64,000 nt of DNA from Amborella trichopoda. Taxonomy: Eukaryota > Streptophyta > Magnoliopsida > Amborellales > Amborellaceae. Shown here piece after piece: positions 46,430 through 56,910 of the stretch. Numbering within the stretch: position 1 is the stretch's first letter; the number at the start of each line of letters is the position of its first letter. The notes below the pieces were generated by a model, which was given only the letters and a program-made list of their open reading frames with translations, was not told the origin of the DNA and did not search any database. The stretch spans positions 711,438 through 775,437 of the forward strand of contig NW_006499207.1 of assembly GCF_000471905.2 (NCBI RefSeq). Direction: 5' to 3'. Position numbers and translations under genes: made by a program.

Positions 46430-48140
46430 TTCACTCAAAGCCAGTACTACCAGGCAATGAAGAAAGGAAATCATGGTCAATCCCGAAATGGTGCTGGGAG
46501 TCCAAGACATTTAAAGCCCAGCTCAAGGGCAAGGAAGAAAAAGTGATTGAAGAATTCCCTCTCAAAGATGAGAGCCCTTTCCCCCATCTCATTTCCGTTG
46601 AGGCGGATGATGCTGAAAAAGCATGCCATGAGGTGAACACTAAAAGGACTGATCGGGGCATGATCGAGCCGGTTATCTATGAAGATCCAAGCTTGATTAT
46701 GGGTGAAAGCAAGCCTCCAGATGGGGCAAAGAGCCACTCTAACCCTAGTGACCCCATCAATCCTGAGCCAGTTGAGGCATTACCCAATCAAACTCCCGAG
46801 TACCTCTCAAGTCGGGGCACCGAGAGCAAAGTCGTCTTCAAGCAGACTCACTCAGGGCAGCTCATAGACCTGAATCAATTTCCCTTATACTCTTGATGAG
46901 CTGGAAGACACTGCTGCGGGGCAGTCCCGGTGACTCGAATGAGACAGAAGCCAAAACCACCGAGGGAATTTCCCATGACCCCTTGGTGGTGGAAAGTTCA
47001 AAAGATGAAGGGATTAGTCTTCCTCCCATGATTTAAGAAAGTTGTCCACCAGCTCCTCCCAAAGTTTGCCTCAACATCCCAGCTCCCCGAGATGAAATTG
47101 AAAAGAGAACCGATACTCTTGAGCTTCTTCAAAGGGTTGAAAAGCTCATTGTTAAGATCGATCTCATAAAAAGAATGGGACTTTGCCGTCGTTCACCCTC
47201 TCCCGGCCTTCATTGGGATTTGCCCTAGAATCTTGGAGAAGTGCTGGACTCCTATCCCCTCTAGATGGTTTTAATGATATGGCCTCCCTCACCCTCTCTC
47301 ATCTATATATTCTTGCCTTTGATGAGAATTCCTCACTCTCATTCGAGGAAAGCCACTCCCCAGTACTGGATGGGATGAGTTGTGCTTCCCTTGCTTGCAG
47401 CCCCACCTAAATGGCTCCTCCATGCCCTGAAGGCATCATAATTCTCCACAAAGCCAGCTGCATGCTTCCCCCATGTCATGCGTGCTGCATGTGCGCTCTT
47501 GACGATGACAGTAAGCCCTCGTCCTATGAGGGTTTCACATTCCCGTTAGGTGATGAAGAGCTCAATTCTAATGGAACGACATCCCTCGCCAGCATCCACC
47601 CAATGACTCCTACCTCTGATGAGAGTTTGTCACTCTCATTTGAGGAAAATCATTCCCTAATAGAGGATGAGTTAGTTAGCATTCCCTTCGCTGACCACCC
47701 GGATGAAATAGTGCCTCTAGCTCCCGAAGACACCACGATTCTTTATGAGACTGACCACATATGGGCTCCATGTCCTGAAAATATTATGGTTCCTTATGAG
47801 GACAATCTCATGTTCTTCTGATATCTTGAAAAATGTTCCTCAATGATGATGATATGACCTCATCGTCTTATGAGAGTTTCACATTCTCATTAAATGATGA
47901 GGATACCCAAGCCTTGGAAAATGAAGTAGGCCGGAGGGAAGGCCCGGTGGCCCTCACCAATGATGTTGTTAAAGCAGTCGTAGTTGAATCCAAGATTGTA
48001 AGCTTCCGGGCATGTAATGGGCAATAGAAGAAGAGTCCTCAAGTATGGATGCTATTGAAGCTATAGTGATCGACAAAGTACTAAAATCCTATGGAGACAA
48101 GATTACGCTGCTCAATGCCGCATTAAGGTGATTATAAGCG
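46430..48140 (+). pseudogene. Tat copy 4: acidic, internally repeated coding region ahead of gag
   Basis: Several open stretches (for example 46543-46896 and 47183-48027) encode Asp/Glu/Ser-rich peptides. A motif recurs three times or more: ENSSLSFEESHSPVLDG (about 47330), ESLSLSFEENHSLIEDE (about 47620) and SSSYESFTFSLNDED (about 47865), with SSYEGFTFPLGDEE near 47525. A second recurring element is PEGIIILHKAS / PEDTTILYETD / PENIMVPYEDN. I know no family with this pattern. It might be part of a long ORF1, or a host-derived insert; copies 1 and 2 show no counterpart that I could see. Decayed. Confidence 0.4.
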
Positions 48141-48143
48141 GAG

Positions 48144-49310
48144 ATGATGTCAAATAATGAAATGATGGAAATTTTGTGCCAAGAGGTATTGATGTCTCAT
48201 ACCCCCTTGAGGCACCAAGCCCTCTTTACCGTATTTCAAGCACCTCGCCTGGTCATCGAAACGTCAACACCGAAAGAAGGGCCACACCCACCCTCTCCTC
48301 CCTCATTGCCGGTCCCCTCCTCATTAGCTCAGGTTGGGAATGAGGAATTAGTGAAAGGCATGGTAGCTGAAGCATTGAAAAAGTACAATATCCTAGTGAT
48401 GGAAGAGCCAAATCTTTACAAAAAACTTTACCCAGCATATGTTGACCAAACTCCATTTCCACCAAGCTATCAAAGACTAAGTTCCCCAAATTTGTCGGTA
48501 CTGGCTCATCACAGCAACATATAGCCCATTTCATTGCAGCATGTGGCAATACAACGAACAATGAGCACCTACTACTTCGGGAATTTGTGGGAACCCTTAT
48601 AGGGGCAGCATTCAAATGGTACTCTCGGTTACTACCAAGGTCAATCTCATCATGGGCACAAATGGAGGAAGAGTTCCTTAAGCTCTTTTGGGACATGAAA
48701 AGAAAGTGCAACTCTTTGAGGTGAAGCAAAAGCCACACTAGCCAATGATCACATACATCAAAAGGTGGGGCAACCTGACCATCAATCTAGCCATACCAAT
48801 AGGTGAGCCTCAAGAAATAGAATACTGCATAGGTGGCACGCACCCAGAATTGGCTCGTTATGTCACTTCATTATGGCCCACTACATTCGCCAAGATGGTC
48901 GACAAGGCAGTTCAAATTGAAGGTTCGCTCAAGCACCACGGAAGTATATCTGGACCCTTTGCATCAGTCAAAGACGATGATCAATTATCAGCTGCCATAA
49001 GAAATACCATGCACCCCTCAAGTCAAGGTTGGCACGAGGATTACTCCTTTGACAAGTGTATGATCCCCAAGTTACTTGAGACTGTCTTATCAGAGGGGAT
49101 GATCGTGCTACCCGTGCTTAAAAGATAGAGGGAACTTGTAAGAGAAAGCAAGCCCAATTATTGCCAATATCATAGAAAACTTGGTCATAGCACTAAGGAC
49201 TGTCATGCCGCCAAGGACATCATCTAGAACTTCATAGACATGGGAAAATTGAACTTCGGACCTGATTCTATGCTTGATTCAGTGCCACACATAGTCCAAA
49301 CTATACAACC
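48144..49310 (+). pseudogene. Tat copy 4: gag remnant
   Basis: NLYKKLYPAYVDQTPFPPSY near 48420 is the Tat gag block that is PYQRPYPSYID in copy 2. After it come HIAHFIAACGN- and GAAFKWYSRLLPRSISSWAQ-like segments (48520-48660), then EYCIGGTHPELARYVTSLWP and IEGSLKHHG (48820-48940). A knuckle-like YCQYHRKLGHSTKDCHAAKD is near 49160-49220. No protease, RT or integrase of this copy was seen; 3' non-coding sequence begins soon after 49310. Decayed. Confidence 0.8.
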
Positions 49311-49508
49311 CTAAACTATAGCACACGTCCTAGTTGCACAATGTTAAACTACACAACATTTGGTCTCGAAGGAAAAACCTTAAACATACCCTCAGGTCTT
49401 ACGGATGACCTTAAAACACGCCAAATTAATGGCCATGGTGGCATGACCTTAAACACACTTTTGAAAAAAAAAGAGAGAAGAAGACGGACATGATGAAACA
49501 AATATCAA

Positions 49509-49551
49509 GAAAAAAAAAAAAAAAAAAAAAAAAAAAAACAAAAAAAAAAAC
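49509..49551 (+). repeat. Poly(A) run
   Basis: About 28 A's followed by CA and a further A run. No SINE or LINE body precedes it; the flanks are Tat 3' non-coding sequence. Confidence 0.85.
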
Positions 49552-49879
49552 AATGAATGATGGACATGGTGTGCATCCCCAAAGGCCACCATGGGCAAAC
49601 TATGTCAAAAAGAAAAAAAGACGGGCATAATGAAAACCCGCAAGGGCACTATGGGCAAGATTGTCAAAATAAAGGGGGTGTGGTAAAAACCCTTCGGGTC
49701 ACTCACTCTCAAATGACGGGCGTGTTGATCCTTCCCTATGGGTCATCATGAGTTAAAATGTCAAACGTCCATGTAGCAAGGCATTAAACTGCACGACATA
49801 TTGTCCATTTTCACGACTATAAAATGCTTTTTGTTCCTACATGTCTCCATGGGGTTACCGCTTGACACCCTCCTTTTTG

Positions 49880-51150
49880 ACGTGTTCCCCCTAATCAAGG
49901 TGTACCTCGGTCGCGACTGTGAGGCTTCGAAGCAAAGCATGCGCCCGTCTCTGCAAAGCCATGTATCAAAGAGGTGTACCACAGCTCCTACTGTGAGGCT
50001 TCGAAGTAATGCATGCAACCGTCAATGCATGCGATCACCTCTACAAAGCCATGTATCAAAGAGGTGTACCATAGTTCCGATTGTGAGGCTTCGAAGCAGA
50101 GCATGCAACCGTTAAGGCATGCAATCACCTCTACAAAGCTATATCCCAAAGAGGTGTACCATAGTTTTGACTTTGAGGCTTCGAAGAGAAAACATGTAAC
50201 TGCCTCATCGATAAAGAGGCATACAATAGTTACAACTATAAGATTTCAAAGCATGCACCCGCCTCTACAAAGCCATGTATCAAAGAGGTGTATCACAGTT
50301 CCGATTGTGAGGTTTCGAAGTAGAGCATGCAACCGTCAAGGCTTGTGATCGCCTCTACAAAGCTATATCCCAAAGAGGTGTACCAAAGTTTCAATTTTGA
50401 GGCTTTGAAGCAAGAGCATGTAACGGCGTCACAAACAAAGAGGGGTATCGTAGTTCTAACTGTAAGATTCCAAAGCATGTGACCATCTCTACAAAGCCAT
50501 ATATCAAACAGGTGCACCACAGTTCCAGCTGTGAGGCTTCGAAGCAGAGCATGTAACCATCAAGGCATGTGACCACCTCTACAATGATATATCTCAAAGA
50601 GGTGTACCACAGTTCCAGCTGTGAGGCTTCAAAGTAGAGCATGCAATCATCAAGGCATGCAACCACCTCTATAAAGCCATATATTAAAGAGATGTACCAC
50701 AGTTCCGATTGTGATGTTTCGAAGCAGAGCATGCAACAGTCAAGGCATGTGATCACCTCTACAAAGCCATAATACAAAGAGGTGTACCACAGTTCTGACT
50801 GTGAGGCTTCGAAGCAGAGCATGCAACCATCAAGTCATACGATGGCCTCTATAAGGCCATATATTCAAGAGGTGTACCACAGTTCCGACTGTGAGGCTTC
50901 AAAGTAGTGCATGCAACCGTCAAGGCATGCAACGGCCTCTACAAAACCATATATTAAAGAGGTGTGCCATAGTTCCAGTTATAAGGCTTTGAAGCAAAGC
51001 ATGAAACCATCAAGGCATGCGACCACCTCTACAAAACCATTTATTAAAGAGGTGTACCACAATTTCGACTATGAGGCTTCAAAGCAAAGCATGGAAGGCA
51101 TGCACCCCCGTCTACAAATCAATATCTCAAAGAGGTGTACCACAGTTTCA
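49880..51150. repeat. 90-bp satellite array within Tat 3' non-coding region
   Basis: About 13 units. The CTACAAAGCC marker occurs near 50041, 50131, 50264, 50355, 50489, 50579, 50669, 50759, 50849, 50939 and 51029, mostly 90 bp apart with two 134-bp steps. Each unit has GAGGTGTACCACAGTT, a CACAGT-TCCG-ACTGTG stem-loop, the palindrome CTTCGAAG and the palindrome GCATGC. Satellites arising from Tat/Ogre 3' regions are known. Units are several percent to about 20 percent different by eye. Confidence 0.85.
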
Positions 51151-51368
51151 ACCGTATACCCCTACAACTGATAGGGTGCTTTCAACACCCATTGTACCCA
51201 TTCCATGCATCATCATTACCTCAAGACTCTCCTTGCCTCCATTTTTCCAGTTGAGTCACACCATTTGTAGCTCTCTTAAGCCTCCATCATGCAACCTAAC
51301 TGCCCATGACCCCACTTCTTGTCATGTGTGCCCTTATGCTAGACCATGTTACCACCGTGTGTATTCTA

Positions 51369-51750
51369 CCACTATCCCTAGTGGAGTTGCACTGGTGTCA
51401 CACCAACATCCCCAGTAGGAGTTACACCTGTGCTGCAGGCCATCATCGCTAGTGGAGTTAGCGGCAATTCAAAAAGGTCATGCTTACCCCTTCAATCCTA
51501 GTGGGTTAGCCTCGCACTAAGCTATCTTATCCCCAAGGAGTCAGATTACCTTTTATAAGCCTATTCCCCATAGAGTCTCATCTTTCATCCCAAGGAGTCA
51601 CACTTGCCCCGTAATCCCTAGTAAAGTCTGCTTCTGTTTTCCATTTCTTTGTCTAAGCCCTCTGCCTGAGTATAGCCTCCATAACTATTTTATCCCCAGG
51701 GAGTCCGATTGCTATCCACAGACCTATCCCCTATGGAACTTCACCTACGC
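51369..51750 (+). repeat. Repeats resembling the primer-tRNA end (copy 4)
   Basis: TCCCTAGTGGAGTTGC at 51375-51390, then ATCCCCAGTAGGAGTTAC (51408), CTAGTGGAGTTAGC (51449), ATCCCCAAGGAGTCAG (51529), further weak forms near 51570-51640, and ATCCCCAGGGAGTCCG (51692). On the element's own strand these resemble the tRNA 3' end complementary to the primer site. Confidence 0.75.
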
Positions 51751-52240
51751 CATGGTCCATGTTGCATGACCTTAAGCTGCACAGCCACGGTCCATGCTGC
51801 ATGACCTTAAACTGTATAGCCATCGTCCGAGCTGCATGACCTTAAACTACACAACCTTGGTCCAGGTGCATGATCCTAAACTCCATAGTCCAACCTATAT
51901 GACCTTAAACTATAGCAGAGGCCTAGTTGCACGACCTTAAACTGCACGGTCTGTGATGCATGACCTTAAATTGCACAGCCATGGTTTGAAATATATGACC
52001 CAAAACCATGGTGCACGTCCTGGTCACATGGCGTTAAAAGGCTTAGCACCATGGTCCAAACTATTTGACCTTAAACTGTAGCGGAGGTCTAGTTGCACGA
52101 CCTTAAACTGCATGGTCCTAGTTGCATGACTTTAAACTGCATAACCACGGTCCAAGCTATATGACCCTAAACTATAGTGCACGTCTTAGCCGCCTGACGT
52201 TCAACTACTTTTCATAGGTCCCAGAGGCATGACCTTAAAC
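51740..52240. repeat. CATGACCTTAAACTGCA tandem array, about 35-bp unit
   Basis: Some 13 units of GCATGACCTTAAACTGCA with a CAGCCACGGTCCAAGCT link. Inverted counterpart of 18300-19010. Confidence 0.8.
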
Positions 52241-53369
52241 ACCCCCCGACACATGCGCACACGCCCATTACATGCATCTTCAGGCATGTCTTCCCTAACC
52301 GACCTGTCCATGTGTAAGCATCACCTTTATCACCTGTCACGACCCCGCCCCTTGACCCTCACCGGAGGGCGACAGAGTGCGCGACCGGAGGTCGCGAACG
52401 TCACTCAGGTGGGAGTGCAATCAATACATAAAAAAATAGAATTGAGAGCAAACCACGAAGAGAATTAGAATAAATCCATTCATCAAACAAACCTCATTCC
52501 AAAAGGTAGTTCGATATCAAAAGTCTTTACAATTTCTTTGAGGCACTACTGGCCTAAATACACAAAATGAAGTGTACATTATATTACTAAAATCATTATA
52601 ACATATTGTGGAGGTCTTCGGAAGACAGCTTCTCAAACTTCTTAATTTCGGGCTTCAAACCCCCAAACTGCCACCCACCTTTTGCACAGCTGCTACCACC
52701 CTTCACTCTACAGTTATGAGATTAACATGGAATGAGCTAAAAGCCTAGTAAGTAGATCACTACCCTTGCTTTTCTGACTAATAGTATATACATAGTAACA
52801 TGCTCATATCTTATCAGATATCTCATTTGTCTTACAAAGTAAGTCACATATCAGAGTACACATGAATACTATATTAAAAAGAAAAGGGTAAGGATCAGTT
52901 AACAGAGCATTACTTGTTCTCAAGATGATATCTACCTTTGAGCGTATCACAGTTATAGTCAGATCTCCTTATAGAATTCCGACAAGCTAAATAGATAGTC
53001 TTACAGAATATAGAATTCAGACAAGCAGAACAGATAAGTTACTCTCGAAGTAGAAGCCACATCGATCAGGCTAAGCCAATCATGAGCTTGGGACTTCTAC
53101 CCCCATTCGGGAGGGAGGACAATGACAAGTGGGGGCCCCACTTCATCAAGCTCTAACCCACGCACAAAAACACTAGTGTGGTTTTGGGTTTCGATAAGCT
53201 GAGGCCTTGCAAGACCCGACCTTCACTTGTGCCTTAGGGGAGAGGGTGTTACACTACAATTGGAGGATCCAATACATAGTGCCCATGAAAAATCGGGGGG
53301 TGCGACCCTCCCAGTTATATACAAAAATACATCTTGACTCCAGTCCTATCATAGGAGTCGAGGTACATA

Positions 53370-53830
53370 AATACCCGACTAGCAATGGAGGACCCATTGC
53401 GTAGCGGTCAAAGAATCAGAGCATCTTCTACCAATGGAGGACCCATTACGTAGCAGTCAGAAATTACAGAATAACATCATTCATATAACAGAATCAGAAT
53501 ACCCTCTACCAATGGAGGACCCATTGTGTAGTGGCTAGAATCACAGAATAACAGAATTCACATAATAGAATCAGAATATCCACTAACAATGGAGGACCCA
53601 TTATGTAGTGGCCAAAATCACAGAATAACATAATCAGAATATCCAGTACCAATGGAGGATCCATTGCGTAGTGGCCAGAAATCAGAATAACAGAATTCAT
53701 ATAACAGAATCAGAATATCGACTACCAATGGAGGATCCATTGCGTAGTGGCCAGAATCACAGAATAACAAAATTCAAATAGCAGAATCAAAATATCCACT
53801 ACCAATGGAGGACCCATTATGTAATTGCCA
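53370..53830. repeat. Tandem array, about 60-75-bp unit, in Tekay solo LTR
   Basis: Seven units of CTACCAATGGAGGACCCATT with GCGTAGTGGCCAGAATCA and ACAGAATAACAGAATTCATA parts. Same LTR position as the different array at 27770-28180. Confidence 0.85.
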
Positions 53831-55379
53831 CAAATCAGTATACATATAACATAATAAGACAGTATCAATATCACATAATGGTCGTGTTAACGTTGTGGAT
53901 TAACAGTATCAATATCATAGAATGATAGTATCAATATCACGGGATGACAATTTAAATCTCATGGAATGCCAGGATTAGCATCACCTTTTTAACAATATCA
54001 GATTCATATTATATCAGTATCAACATTATTTGATCACATTATCAAAGTCATACAATTTTAGTGTCGTTGTCACATTTCCTGAAATCTCAAGTAGTGACAT
54101 CTAATCAAAACATAGACATAACTCCCAATTCTTTTTGAAGCTAAAGACGGTTCCAGAACAAATCTTTCACTCGACACCCCTACCCTTCAAATGGGAGTAG
54201 TTTGAAGACAATTGGGCCCCATTTGACCCCTCAAAGTTTCCAAGAGGTGAGGGTTAACCAGCTGGACCCTGCTGTGTACAGTGGACAGTCTCATACCCTG
54301 CTTCATATCACTATAACTTTCAAACCATGAGGCAATTGATGACGGCTTCAAAATAAAAGTGTAAGTCAAAACGTGTATCTTCTAATAAGCTAAATTTGAA
54401 AGCATTTGGATTCCATTTATTGTTTCAAAGATATGTGCCAAACAATGTGATCTTTCTGAATTTTATCAATACTGCCCACAGTGATATACCTTCATAGTTT
54501 GAAGTATAAATTTCAATCTAAAAATAATTTCAAAATAATATCTACATACAAATTTTAGCCCATTCAAATATTTTTCAAATGGCTGTGGTTTGGCCGAAAA
54601 TTTATTCTATTTATTCAGTTAAAATTAGTGACCACAGTGGTATTAGTGAAAAATCCAGGAAAACAGTCAACAGAGATATACCTCCTCATTTTGAAGCATA
54701 ACTCCATTTTTATAAGGAATTTAAACAGTGGGAAAAAGCAAGCGTTTTACTCAACTCATACATATTTCCAATGGCAGTAATTTGAGGTTAATCAAACCCC
54801 GTTTGACTATTCAAAAGCCACTTTAAGAAAACACACATATTCCTGGAATTTCAGAATAGCATATGACATGTTCAAGAACACATTCCATAAAGAACATGAT
54901 AATAACAATTCTCTCACAATGTATATACATAATATGAATTTCTTACATAATCTAAGAATCATACATTCATTTTCACATCCATCCTTATCATAGAATAAAA
55001 ACCCCAAATTCTACGACACATATACTTCTATTGCTCATTTCACATGCATAAGTTCCCATGCATCCTTATGACTACAAAGCAATGGCAATGGATCTACTTA
55101 CATGAATACAAAGGTGCCCTCTCCAATCCTCTGCTCTCAGCTCTCACTCGCCCAATAATGGATGCCCTCCTACCCTCACTTCTTCAACCCTTGTGCCTTA
55201 GAGAGAGGAGAAATGAGGGGAGAGTGAGTGGCGTGGGTGAGAAAAGAAGCTTAAGTAGTCTTATTTTTTGGGTGGTGGTCCAAGTGTCATCAAAAGACTT
55301 AAACTCTGGACAAGTGGCACTCACATCAGCATGCATCTAACAAGTGGCATTCATAATTCATGCATATCAGTAACTTAGC

Positions 55380-55800
55380 TGGCATTGGTCTCAACTCAAT
55401 CAGTGCTAGCACTCCTTCCTCTTCACAGCCAGTGTTGGTCACAACTCAGCCGGCGCTGACACTTCTTCCTCTTCACAGCTGGCGCTGGTCACAACTCAGT
55501 TGGTGCTGACACTTCTTCCTCATCACAGCCGGCGTTGGTTACAACTCAGCCGACGCTGACACTTCTACCTCTTCACAACTGGTGTTGGTCATAACCCAGT
55601 CGGCGCTATCACTTCTTCCTCTTCATTACTGGCGCTTGTCAAAATTCAGTCGACGCTGACACTTCTTCCTCTTCACACCTGGCGTTGGTCACAACTCAGC
55701 CGGCGCTAGCACTTCTTCCTCTTCACAACCGGCACTGGTCATAACTCAGCCGACATTAACACTTCTTCCTCTTCACAATCGGCGCTGGTCACAACTCAGT
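55380..55800 (-). repeat. 50-bp array with CCGGCGCTG cores in Tekay U3
   Basis: Eight to nine units of CTTCACAGCCGGCGCTGGTC, then ACAACTCAGCCGGCGCTGAC, then ACTTCTTCCT, in steps of 50 bp (55421, 55471, 55521 and on). Two core copies per unit. Located at the U3 end of the LTR. Confidence 0.85.
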
Positions 55801-55823
55801 TGGGAAAAGTTTGGGTCATCTCA

Positions 55824-56910
55824 TCACCTCCCCAGTAAATACATCTTCCTCCATTACCATTTATCATTCCCTAATGAGTCTCACTAGTGCTCACAAAATG
55901 ATGAGCCATCCTACTACCCATACTCACCGTCAGCTTGTGGGTCACCACTTTTTACCCACCATTCATACATCATCCACTTTTCATAAGTAGCCTCGTGTCA
56001 TCTCACCAAAGTGAGCCAAACCACCACTATACTCACTCCCATGGCCTCCACAGAATGTCATTCATCACCACCACGGTCTAACTATATGACCTTAAACCAT
56101 AGTGCATGTTTTAGTCACATGACATTAAACTGCTTTGCACAGGTCCCGGAGGCATGACCTTAAACATGCCCTCATAAAAAAAGGAAAAAAAATATAACGG
56201 GCATGGTGTATACTTGAACAAGGGAATGTCATGAGTAAAAATGACGGATGAGCATGGTCACAAAACTATGAATAAGAGAGTTCTGTGAATAAAAACCTTG
56301 GCACGATGAAAGCCCGAAAGGGCACTGTGAGTAAAAATGAAAAATAAGGGTGGACATGGCCGAAAGGTCATGGGTAAAAGAGCCCCGAATAAAAGGAATT
56401 TGGTGAAAACCGTCTTTACGGTGCCGCTTCTCTAATCCAAGCAAAAACCCACAAAGGGTGTTTGGACCAATAAGCAGGTTGATGCAGCGTTCGCCTCTAT
56501 AGGCGGCTTCAGCCCACATTCTAAGGAGAAAATCCCTGGTGTCACAATACTAGGACCCAAAAATACGAGCATCAAGCAAGATTCTGACAGCTTGAGTCCA
56601 TTTATAAAAAGGACTTTAAGGACAGAAGACTCGCTAAGAAGGAAAGACAAGTCTCATGAGGAAGAGCACTATTCTCACGAGGTCACTAACGCACTCCAAA
56701 ATGCTAAAGATGCCCCAAGAAAAGCCAAGTCAGCTAGAAATTGGACCTGTTATGTAAACACAACTACAAGCAGTAGGCAGGGGTTATCCCCATAGCTGGT
56801 CACCTTGATAAACTGAGGTACCCTGCCCACCGAGTACAATCTGGTGCATTACGTAGATGGACCCCAACGAAAGGCCCTTTTTAGATTTACATTCCAACCA
56901 AAACACACTC
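55824..56910 (+). mobile_element. Tat copy 4: 3' non-coding region, second part
   Basis: Reverse complement of about 17560-18680: CCCAGTAAAT, TACCCATACTCACC, GGTCATGGGTAAAA, AAGACAAGTCTCATGAGGAA and GATAAACTGAGGTACCCT follow in that order. The expected LTR is not reached; similarity fades near 56905, where Tekay gag starts on the other strand. Confidence 0.75.

Larger units (their letters stand above)
49310..52334 (+). mobile_element. Tat copy 4: 3' non-coding region, first part
   Basis: Begins with CCTTAAAC-type units (49310-49460), a poly(A) run (49509-49540) and short TGACGGGCATG-like sequence to 49850. A 90-bp satellite (49880-51150), PBS-complement-like repeats (51369-51750) and the CATGACCTTAAACTGCA array (51740-52240) follow. 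From 51360 on it is the reverse complement of 18650-19340. It continues at 55824 after the solo LTR. Confidence 0.75.
52335..55823 (-). mobile_element. Tekay solo LTR with TCACC target duplication
   Basis: Starts TGTCACGACC (reverse of the Tekay LTR end) and ends CATCTCA, about 3.5 kb. TCACC stands at 52330-52334 and again at 55824-55828. The flanks join into one continuous Tat 3' sequence that is present without the insert, in reverse, at about 18645-18690. Inside, on the plus strand: a poly(A)-side block near 52700-52750, a 70-bp array (53370-53830) and a CCGGCGCTG array (55380-55800). Solo LTRs form when the two LTRs of an element recombine. No internal sequence remains, so age cannot be read from LTR pairs. 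Confidence 0.88.

Noticed and set aside
49509-49551. Poly(A) run as the tail of a SINE or LINE
   Set aside because: No SINE A/B boxes or LINE reading frame precede it, and both flanks are Tat 3' non-coding sequence.
49880-51150. Regularly spaced repeats resembling a CRISPR array
   Set aside because: Units are contiguous and similar along their full length with no unique spacers, and the setting is plant nuclear DNA.
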